In this document: in pieces, positions 1-5,782 of the stretch | Numbering within the stretch: the stretch's first letter is position 1 | How the letters are laid out: each line of letters starts with the position of its first letter | Assembly (NCBI GenBank): GCA_900764215.1 | Contig: CAAFNI010000432.1 | Span: forward strand, 1 to 5,830 | Direction: 5' to 3' | DNA: 5,830 nucleotides | DNA from: an uncultured Sutterella sp. | GTDB lineage: Bacteria > Pseudomonadota > Gammaproteobacteria > Burkholderiales > Burkholderiaceae_F | The notes under the pieces: generated by a model | What the model was told of the DNA's origin: nothing | Seen by the model: only the letters and a program-made list of their open reading frames with translations | Databases searched by the model: none | Made by a program: the position numbers and the translations under genes

Positions 1-1622
1 GCGATGGTCGAAAGCCTGTGCGCGACGATGAGGCAGGTGCGGCCCGCGCGAAGCCTGCCCATCGCCTCGGCGACGTGCTTCTCGGTCTTGCTGTCGAGCG
101 CGCTCGTCGCCTCGTCCATGATGAGGATCGGCGCATTGCGCAGAAACGCCCTCGCAATCGAAATGCGCTGCTTCTGGCCGCCCGAGAAGAGGCTCCCGCC
201 CTCGCCCGTGCGGGTGTCGAGCCCGTCGGGAAGCTCCGCCACCAAATCCGTGAGCGATGCGGCTTCAAGCGCCTCCTGAATCTGCTCGTCCGTGACGTTT
301 TCGAGCCCATACGTGAGGTTGTTCCTCAGCGTGTCGTCAAAGATCACGACGTCCTGCGTGACAAAGGCGATTCTGCTTCTCAGGCTTCCGAGTCTGAAGT
401 CGCGGATGTCGCGCCCGTCGATTCTGACGGCTCCGGACTCGGGCTCGACGAACCGCGGCAGCAGGTTGATGAGCGTGGTCTTTCCCGAGCCCGACTGTCC
501 CACGACGGCGACGCGCTCGCCCGGCGCCACGCTCAAGGAGAAGTCCTTGACGGCGGGCTCGTCCTTGCCCGGATAGCGCACGACGACATGATCAAAGTCG
601 ATCGCGCCTTCGCCCGGCCCCACTTCGAGCTCTTCGCCTTCGTCCGACTCCTGCGGGGCGTCGAGCGTATCGAAAATGCTGCGCGCCGCCACCGAAATGC
701 TCGCGAACGTGCCGTTGAGGCCCGAGAGATGCTGAATCGGAGCCTTCATGAGCAGCAGGGCCGAGAGGAAGGTGATGAATTCGCCGATCGTGAGCATCCC
801 CTGCTGCGCCTGAAAGAGCGCCATGGCCACCACGCAGGCGATGGCCACCATCGTGAGGAGCTGCGTCACGGGCGTCGTCACGGCGGTGAGCTTGATGTTC
901 TTGAGGGTGAGCTTGCGGATGCGGTCGTTCACTCTTCTGAAGCGCTCCTCCTCGAAGTCGTACGTGTTGCTCACCTTGACGAGGCTTTCGGCCTCATAGG
1001 TTTCCTGCACGCGCGAAATCATGCTGCCGAGCGTTTCCTGGCTGTCCTTCACAATGCGGCGGATGCGCCTCGAAATCGTGCGGAGCGTGAACGCGAGCCC
1101 CGGAATGATCACGAAGGTGACGAGCGTGAGCTTCCAGTCGTGCCAGAAGAGCACGCAAAGGAGCGCCGCCACCTGGACCGAATCTCGCACGAGCACGATG
1201 AAGGACTGCGCCGCCCCCGAAAGCGCCATCGTCGCCTCGTTGACGAACTTCGAGCTGATGCGCCCGGTCGTATGCTGCTGATACTCGGCCTCGGGCCAGT
1301 GCAGGATTGCGTCAAAGAGCTGCGTGCGAAGCTTCACGAGCACGGCCTGGCTCACCTTGGCCATCAGGACCGTGCTCATCACGGTGCAGAAGGCAAAGGC
1401 CACCGTCACGCCCACGAGCGCGAGCGGCGCGGCCCACACCAGGCCGCCCCCTTCCTGATAAAACCCCATGTCCGTCATCTTGCCGAGCAGCGTGGCCGTC
1501 ACCGACGACATGCTCGCCGACCCGATCAGAAAGATCACCGCCACCGCCAGACGCCACTTGTGCGGCATGAAGTACGCGTAGAGGCGAAGCAGATCCGGAT
1601 CCAACTTGTCCTTCAAACTCAT
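1..1622 (-). CDS. msbA: MsbA-like lipid ABC exporter, second copy (3' end cut by window edge)
   Basis: This is a half-size ABC exporter of the MsbA lipid A flippase type, expected in the inner membrane as a dimer that uses ATP to move lipid A-core or a similar lipid outward. The first 540 residues are visible. Hydrophobic segments lie near residues 23-48, 62-86, 140-160, 163-182, 250-272 and 278-296, and the nucleotide-binding domain runs from about 340. It has Walker A GQSGSGKT (375-382), Q-loop Q423, a signature FSGGQ (479-483) where LSGGQ is usual, Walker B ILIMDE (499-504) with catalytic E504, and switch His H535. Family members are about 580-600 residues, so roughly 50 are missing beyond base 1. 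The ATG at 1622-1620 is chosen because it aligns with the upstream copy's N-terminus and has a good ribosome site. Its ATGA overlaps the stop of that copy, implying one operon and translational coupling. The exact substrate, and which copy is the housekeeping MsbA, cannot be told. Confidence 0.93.
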   Translation of the reverse strand, partial: MSLKDKLDPDLLRLYAYFMPHKWRLAVAVIFLIGSASMSSVTATLLGKMTDMGFYQEGGGLVWAAPLALVGVTVAFAFCTVMSTVLMAKVSQAVLVKLRTQLFDAILHWPEAEYQQHTTGRISSKFVNEATMALSGAAQSFIVLVRDSVQVAALLCVLFWHDWKLTLVTFVIIPGLAFTLRTISRRIRRIVKDSQETLGSMISRVQETYEAESLVKVSNTYDFEEERFRRVNDRIRKLTLKNIKLTAVTTPVTQLLTMVAIACVVAMALFQAQQGMLTIGEFITFLSALLLMKAPIQHLSGLNGTFASISVAARSIFDTLDAPQESDEGEELEVGPGEGAIDFDHVVVRYPGKDEPAVKDFSLSVAPGERVAVVGQSGSGKTTLINLLPRFVEPESGAVRIDGRDIRDFRLGSLRSRIAFVTQDVVIFDDTLRNNLTYGLENVTDEQIQEALEAASLTDLVAELPDGLDTRTGEGGSLFSGGQKQRISIARAFLRNAPILIMDEATSALDSKTEKHVAEAMGRLRAGRTCLIVAHRLSTI

Positions 1623-3430
1623 GCCGTCACCTCTTCTTTTCGGGTCTCTGCCTTTGGTTCAATCTCATGTTCATGGCGGCCTTCGAGCGCCTGAAGGCGG
1701 GAGAGCTCGGCAAAGAGCCCGTTGCGCGCAAGAAGCGCCTTGCGGGTGCCGACCTCCTTCACGACGCCGTCCGACATCGCCACGATCAGGTTTGCGTGCT
1801 CGATCGTCGCGAAGCGATGGGCGACCATGAAGGTCGTGCGGCCCTTCATCAGGGTCATCAGCGCGCCCTTAATTTTTTCTTCGCTCTCGCTGTCGAGCGC
1901 GCTCGTCGCCTCATCGAGAATCAGGATCGGCGTATTGCGAAGGAACGCCCTTGCAATCGAAATGCGCTGCTTCTGCCCGCCCGAAAGCTGGCCGCCCGCC
2001 TCGCCCACGGGCGTGTCGAGCCCCTGCGGGAGCGACTTGACGAAGTCGGTGAGCGCCGCCGCCTCGACGGCCCGCCACACCTCTTCTTCCGTCGCCTCGG
2101 GCGTGCCGTACATGATGTTGTTGCGGATCGTGTCGTCAAACAAGATGACGTCCTGAGAGACGATGGCGATGTGCCGGCGCAGGGATTCAAGCGTGAGATC
2201 CTGCGCATCGACGCCGTCGATCAGAATCCGTCCCTCGGTCGGATTCCAAAAGCGCGGGATCATGTGCACGAGCGTGCTCTTTCCCGATCCCGAGAGCCCC
2301 ACGAGCGCCACGCAGTCTCCGGCCTTCACCTCCAGATTGAAGTCGTGCACCGCATCGCGCTCGGCATTGGGATAGCGAAGCGTCACGTGCTCAAAGACCA
2401 CATCGCCGCGGCATGTCGAGAGTTCCGTTTTTCCTTCATCGGGCTCGTCCTTGTCGTCGAGCGTATTGAAGATGCTCTCGGCCGCCACGGCCATCATGAC
2501 GAAGCCCGAATTGACGCCCGCGAGGTTTCGCAGCGGCGGCATCAAAAGCAAGAGGGCCGCGAGGAACGTCACGAAGTCGCCCATGGTGATCTGCCCCTCG
2601 CTGATCTGGAACATCGCAAAGGCGAGCACGACGGCGACGCCCGACATGAAGATCACCTGCGTGATCGGCGTGCCCATGGAAGTCACCTTCGTCATGTCGA
2701 TCATCATTCGGCTCACGCCGTCGTTGATTTGCTTGAAACGCTCGCTCTCGACGCCGTACGCGTCCGAAAGCTTGATCAGGCGGTGGCCTTCGTAGATTTC
2801 CTTCACGCGTTCGAGAATGGACGCAAAGGACGCCTGGCAGGTCTCCATGATTTTCTTCATGCGCCTGTTGATCCAGCGCAAAAGCATGATGATCATCGGC
2901 GCGATGACGAGGCTCACGATGGCGAGCATCCAGTTGTTCCAGACGAGCACGCACGTGAGCGCGAGCACCTGAACGCTGTCGCGCACGAGAATGATGCAGG
3001 ACTTGCTCGCGTTCGAGAGCGCCACGTTGGCCTCGAAGATGAACTTGGAGGTCACGTTGCCCGTCGAATTCTTCTGGTACGCTTCGGCCGGCCAGCGCAG
3101 GAGCTTGTGAAAGATCTCGCCTCTCAACTTCACGAGAACCGACTGGCTGGTCTTTCCGAGCAGATAGTTGCTCATGAACATGCTGCCGCCGTGCAGAACG
3201 GAAATCAGGATGAGCGCAATCGGCGCCGCCGTGATGATCCAGGCCTCCTGATCATAGAAGCCGACATCGGTGAGCATGCCGAGAAGCTTGGCAATCAGGG
3301 ACGATGCGGCGCCCGCGCCGATCATGAAGAAAACGGAGAGAAGAAGCTTTCCCTTATGCGGCTTCAGATAGCCGACAAGTCTTAATAAGCTGGGATTGAG
3401 CTTGGACTTTAGACGTTGAAGGAGTGGCAT
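1619..3430 (-). CDS. msbA: MsbA-like lipid ABC exporter, first copy (complete)
   Basis: A complete 603-residue half-transporter (membrane domain plus ATPase domain) of the MsbA family, predicted to flip lipid A-core or related lipids across the inner membrane as a dimer. Hydrophobic segments lie near residues 26-52, 63-90, 145-165, 167-188, 255-276 and 282-303, and the ATPase domain starts near 342. Motifs are Walker A GLSGSGKST (378-386), Q-loop Q426, signature LSGGQ (482-486), Walker B ILILDE (502-507) with catalytic E507, and switch His H538. The end of the membrane domain (PLRNLAGVN, then DEGK) resembles E. coli MsbA. The frame stays open to an ATG at 3616, but the extra 62 residues are basic, unlike the family, and run into dxr. 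The ATG at 3430 matches the second copy's N-terminus (KL-P-LLRL...PHK). The last 20 or so residues form a charged tail beyond the usual end. It appears to be the first gene of a two-exporter operon with its own promoter. It could instead export another lipid or peptide. Confidence 0.95.
   Translation of the reverse strand: MPLLQRLKSKLNPSLLRLVGYLKPHKGKLLLSVFFMIGAGAASSLIAKLLGMLTDVGFYDQEAWIITAAPIALILISVLHGGSMFMSNYLLGKTSQSVLVKLRGEIFHKLLRWPAEAYQKNSTGNVTSKFIFEANVALSNASKSCIILVRDSVQVLALTCVLVWNNWMLAIVSLVIAPMIIMLLRWINRRMKKIMETCQASFASILERVKEIYEGHRLIKLSDAYGVESERFKQINDGVSRMMIDMTKVTSMGTPITQVIFMSGVAVVLAFAMFQISEGQITMGDFVTFLAALLLLMPPLRNLAGVNSGFVMMAVAAESIFNTLDDKDEPDEGKTELSTCRGDVVFEHVTLRYPNAERDAVHDFNLEVKAGDCVALVGLSGSGKSTLVHMIPRFWNPTEGRILIDGVDAQDLTLESLRRHIAIVSQDVILFDDTIRNNIMYGTPEATEEEVWRAVEAAALTDFVKSLPQGLDTPVGEAGGQLSGGQKQRISIARAFLRNTPILILDEATSALDSESEEKIKGALMTLMKGRTTFMVAHRFATIEHANLIVAMSDGVVKEVGTRKALLARNGLFAELSRLQALEGRHEHEIEPKAETRKEEVTA
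1627..1634 (-). promoter_or_regulatory. Ribosome binding site of the second exporter, inside the first gene
   Basis: Read on the minus strand the bases are AGAGGTGA, a close match to the Shine-Dalgarno consensus, about seven bases from AGAGG to the ATG at 1622. The site lies inside the last codons of the upstream exporter, and together with the ATGA stop/start overlap it fixes the start of the second gene. It contrasts with the first exporter gene, which has no evident site of this kind. Confidence 0.75.
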
Positions 3431-3441
3431 GCAGCGAGAGG

Positions 3442-3460
3442 GTCGGACCTGCGGCCCGAC
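3442..3460 (-). promoter_or_regulatory. Leader hairpin directly upstream of the first exporter start
   Basis: In the minus-strand RNA an 8-base-pair stem forms between GUCGGGCC and GGUCCGAC around a three-base GCA loop. One pair is G-U; in a plus-strand RNA the same position would be an A-C mismatch, so the structure fits the minus-strand transcript better. It ends 11 bases before the ATG at 3430, within the footprint of an initiating ribosome, so it could limit translation. Regulation is inferred only. Confidence 0.5.
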
Positions 3461-3470
3461 GCATTGGGAA

Positions 3471-3504
3471 GGCGCATTCCGCCGGTCGGGGCCGGCGGAA
3501 CGCC
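3471..3504 (-). promoter_or_regulatory. Strong GC-rich hairpin in the exporter leader
   Basis: TTCCGCCGG (3477-3485) and CCGGCGGAA (3492-3500) form a perfect 9-pair stem with a six-base loop. It is extended outward by GGCG (3471-3474) pairing with CGCC (3501-3504) across a two-base bulge. Six T residues on the plus strand (3513-3518) superficially suggest a plus-strand terminator, but they start eight bases after the whole stem and 12 after the inner stem, and no plus-strand gene leads into it. On the minus strand the element lies about 20-50 nt into the predicted leader, preceded by an A run. A leader regulatory structure or transcript stabiliser is more likely than a terminator. Confidence 0.5.
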
Positions 3505-3529
3505 CGGGATCGTTTTTTCGTGTATGGCT

Positions 3530-3557
3530 ATTGTACTGAGAGGCGACTTGAGGGCAA
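3530..3557 (-). promoter_or_regulatory. Predicted sigma70-type promoter of the exporter operon
   Basis: On the minus strand, TTGCCC (3557-3552, four of six matches to TTGACA) is followed after 16 bases by TACAAT (3535-3530, five of six matches to TATAAT). A start site near 3523 would give a leader of about 93 nt before the ATG at 3430. The promoter sits in the gap after dxr, so the exporters can be transcribed independently of the upstream block. The call rests on consensus matching only. Confidence 0.5.
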
Positions 3558-3560
3558 ATC

Positions 3561-3579
3561 CGGAAACGCAATGTTTCCG
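3561..3579 (-). promoter_or_regulatory. 19-base palindrome between dxr and the exporter promoter
   Basis: CGGAAAC (3561-3567) and GTTTCCG (3573-3579) are perfect inverted repeats separated by five bases. The element begins 23 bases after the dxr stop codon and ends three bases before the predicted -35 box, with its centre near -47 from the predicted start site. It could be a weak terminator stem for dxr, but the bases after it on the minus strand (GATTTGCCC) are not a proper U tract. It could also be a binding site for a dimeric regulator of the exporter promoter. The sequence cannot decide between these. Confidence 0.45.
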
Positions 3580-3602
3580 TCCGCCCCCTGACCAAACCCT
3601 TC

Positions 3603-4769
3603 TCAGCGCGCCGCAATGTGCTCGAGAGTCTTCGCGCGAACGGCGCGGTCGAGCTCGATGATTTCGTCCACGGATCCCGGCAGCGGCGCTTCGATTTTCT
3701 CCATCATGTCGCGCACCGTGGCAAAGATGTCGGTAAAGCCGATGCGCCCTTGAAGGAAGGCCTCGACCGCGATTTCGTTGGCGGCGTTGAGCACGATGGT
3801 GGCGCCGTTTTCTTCGGCAAGCGCATCATAGGCGGCCTGAAGCAACGGGAAGGTCTTCACATCGGGCTCTTCAAAGGTGAGACGCCCGATTTCCGAAAGG
3901 CTCAGGCGCTTCGCGCACCCGTCCAGACGCTCGGGCCATCCGAGCGAATAGGCGATCGGCGTTCTCATGTCGGCCGAGCCCAGCTGCGCAATGACGGCGC
4001 CGTCCTCAAACTCGACGGCCGAATGGACAATGCTCTCCGGATGCACCACCACCTTGATGCGCTCGGGCTCAAAGTCAAAGAGCCAGCGCGCTTCAATCAC
4101 TTCAAGCCCCTTGTTCATGAGGCTCGCGGAATCCACGCTGATCTTGCGTCCCATCGACCACTTCGGATGGGCAACGGCCTGCGCCGGCGTAATGCCCTCA
4201 AGGTTCGTGCGACCGCGAAACGGTCCGCCCGAAGCCGTGAGAATGATGCGGGCTCCCGCCCTCGCCTTTTCCGTGGCGCCCGAGAGGCACTGGAAGATCG
4301 CATTGTGCTCGCTGTCGACGGGAAGAAGCTCGCACCCAGACCGGCGAACGGTCTCCATCAGAAGGCGTCCCCCGCAGACCACGCTCTCCTTGTTGGCAAG
4401 GAGCAGGCGCTTGCCTGCGCGCGCGGCCGCAAAGGTGGGCGCAACGCCGGCCGCACCCACCACGGCCTGCACGACGACATCCGTCTGCGGATCGTCGGCA
4501 AGGCGCGAGACGGCTTCGGGGCCGCCCAACACCTCGACGTCGCCGAGCCCCACCGTGCAGAGGGCGTGTTCGAGCTCGCCCACCTTCGCCGCGTCCGCAA
4601 TGACGGCGCGCTTGGGGCGCGCCGAGAGGCAGACGTCAACGAGCGGCTGCACGCGGGAGCCGCCCGCCACGGCATGAACGCTGAAGCGTTCGGGATAGCG
4701 GGCGACGACGTCAAGCGTAGAACGGCCGATGCTGCCGGTTGCGCCGAGGATCGTAATGGACTGTGTCAT
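3603..4769 (-). CDS. dxr: 1-deoxy-D-xylulose 5-phosphate reductoisomerase (DXR, IspC)
   Basis: DXR is the cytoplasmic enzyme that rearranges and reduces 1-deoxy-D-xylulose 5-phosphate to 2-C-methyl-D-erythritol 4-phosphate with NADPH and a divalent metal. This is the committed step of the MEP pathway to isoprenoids, including undecaprenyl and quinone side chains. At 388 residues it has a normal length. The NADPH fold shows GATGSIG (9-15) and LLANKES (123-129). The metal and substrate site is intact: D152, S153, E154, S180 in SGGPF, H201 in HPKWSMG, S214, N219, K220 and E223, matching the E. coli residues with a constant offset of eight from the His onward. HPESIVHS (243-250) is also typical. 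The ATG at 4769 begins right before the dinucleotide-binding strand and is preceded by a partial Shine-Dalgarno-like AAGAGA. It lies 14 bases after the phosphoesterase stop, so the two are probably cotranscribed. The usual cdsA and rseP neighbours are absent. Confidence 0.98.
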   Translation of the reverse strand: MTQSITILGATGSIGRSTLDVVARYPERFSVHAVAGGSRVQPLVDVCLSARPKRAVIADAAKVGELEHALCTVGLGDVEVLGGPEAVSRLADDPQTDVVVQAVVGAAGVAPTFAAARAGKRLLLANKESVVCGGRLLMETVRRSGCELLPVDSEHNAIFQCLSGATEKARAGARIILTASGGPFRGRTNLEGITPAQAVAHPKWSMGRKISVDSASLMNKGLEVIEARWLFDFEPERIKVVVHPESIVHSAVEFEDGAVIAQLGSADMRTPIAYSLGWPERLDGCAKRLSLSEIGRLTFEEPDVKTFPLLQAAYDALAEENGATIVLNAANEIAVEAFLQGRIGFTDIFATVRDMMEKIEAPLPGSVDEIIELDRAVRAKTLEHIAAR

Positions 4770-4783
4770 GATGTCTCTTGTAT

Positions 4784-5767
4784 TCAGATGTTATCTTTGG
4801 TTAGGCGGGAAGGCTTTCCCGCAAGCGTGAAGACGGCGATTTCGCTCGGAACCCCCACGCGCACCGGGAAGCCGTTCCAGACCCCCGAGCCCGAATGGAC
4901 GTAGAGCTTCGCACGCTTGAGGGCGTACCAGCCCCGGACAAAGGTTGCATTGAGAATGGCGACCACTTCGGTGAGCGCAAAGAGCTGCCCGCCGTGCGTA
5001 TGCCCCGAGAGCTGCACGTCAAAGCGCACGGCCTCGTCATACTTCCTCGCATGCTTGGGCTGATGAGAAAGCAGAATTCTGGGCGCTTCTTGAGGAGCGC
5101 CCGCAAAGGCCTTGACGGGATCCGGGAGTTCTCGCCCGAAGCGTCGGGCCCAAGGATCGGTCACGCCGCCCACGACCAGCTCGGCATTGTTGTGCTTGAC
5201 GGAGGTCCATTCGTTTCTCAAAAGCTTGATCCCCAGCGACGGGATCTTCTTCATCCAGCCGTCATAGTCCACGTAGTGTTCATGATTGCCTTCAACCGCA
5301 ATGACGCCGTGGCGCGCCTTGAGACCAGAAAGGGGCGCCACATCCTCTGCGCGCACGTCCACTTCTCCGTCGACGAGGTCGCCCGTGATGACGATGAGGT
5401 CGGGTGTGAGGCTGTTCACCTTTTCAACGAGCGCCAGCATGTGCGGAGCGCGCAAAAGCGCCGACGCGTGCAGGTCGGAGAGCTGCACGATCCTCATGCC
5501 TTCAAGCCCCGCGGGCAGATTGTCTATCGCAAGCGTCATCTCCTTGACGTCCGGGACTCTGAGCCCCTGGCGAAGGCCGAAGGCCGAGACGCCGACTGCG
5601 GCGGCCGCCATGCCGATTGCGACGCGCCTGTCCTTCTGAACGAATTGATGCGTGCGCACGCCCGAGCGGCCGGCGAGGACTGATATCAATATGACGACCT
5701 CGCGTAGGAGCGTGAGACCCGCGAGCACCGTGAGCGCAAAGACGCAGCCGTTGCCCGTCGCGAGCAC
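4784..5767 (-). CDS. Membrane-anchored calcineurin-like metallophosphoesterase (N-terminus uncertain)
   Basis: A metallophosphoesterase of the YkuE/YaeI-like group (COG1408 type), which uses a two-metal centre to hydrolyse phosphoesters; the substrate is not identifiable here. From the GTG at 5767 it has 327 residues. Two hydrophobic segments (about 8-32 and 48-66) precede the catalytic domain, which starts near 90. Metal-site motifs appear in the expected order: SDLH (97-100), GDLVDG (129-134), GNHEH (160-164), SHQP (234-237) and GHTHGG (255-260), so it should be active. The GTG is the first possible start after an in-frame TAA at 5780-5782, and no Shine-Dalgarno sequence precedes it. Related larger proteins, as I recall them, reach about 370-390 residues with extra N-terminal membrane helices, so this copy may lack part of that region. 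The stop codon is 14 bases before dxr, suggesting an operon. The family includes Chlamydia LpxG, a lipid A pathway hydrolase, but that role here is only a possibility. Confidence 0.9.
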   Translation of the reverse strand: MLATGNGCVFALTVLAGLTLLREVVILISVLAGRSGVRTHQFVQKDRRVAIGMAAAAVGVSAFGLRQGLRVPDVKEMTLAIDNLPAGLEGMRIVQLSDLHASALLRAPHMLALVEKVNSLTPDLIVITGDLVDGEVDVRAEDVAPLSGLKARHGVIAVEGNHEHYVDYDGWMKKIPSLGIKLLRNEWTSVKHNNAELVVGGVTDPWARRFGRELPDPVKAFAGAPQEAPRILLSHQPKHARKYDEAVRFDVQLSGHTHGGQLFALTEVVAILNATFVRGWYALKRAKLYVHSGSGVWNGFPVRVGVPSEIAVFTLAGKPSRLTKDNI

Positions 5768-5782
5768 CCAAGCCGGCCATTA

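Noticed and set aside
3354..3464. A 36-codon upstream ORF starting with ATG at 3464 and overlapping the exporter start out of frame.
   Set aside because: It has no ribosome site and its peptide has no recognisable feature. Short open frames are expected by chance in this sequence, and nothing indicates that it is translated.
3471..3518. Plus-strand intrinsic terminator made of the GC hairpin followed by six T residues.
   Set aside because: The T run begins eight or more bases after the stem, too far for a standard terminator, and no plus-strand gene transcribes into it.
3431..3616. N-terminal extension of the first exporter to an upstream ATG at 3616.
   Set aside because: The added 62 residues are basic and have no resemblance to MsbA N-termini. 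They would span the predicted promoter, the palindrome and both hairpins, and overlap the dxr end. The second copy's N-terminus supports the ATG at 3430.
18..4904. Three long plus-strand open frames (18-1694, 1667-3385, 3618-4904) opposite the exporters and dxr, and a fourth at 4895-5683.
   Set aside because: Each is in the codon-aligned antisense frame of the gene beneath it. Stops there would need TTA, CTA or TCA sense codons, which these GC-rich genes rarely use. The translations are His/Arg/Glu-rich, lack recognisable domains and track the sense genes.
5502..5780. A 92-codon minus-strand frame from the ATG at 5780, which forms TAATG with the preceding stop.
   Set aside because: It reads the phosphoesterase region out of frame, is Arg/Gly/His-rich and lacks membrane segments, whereas the frame of the phosphoesterase gives hydrophobic helices there.
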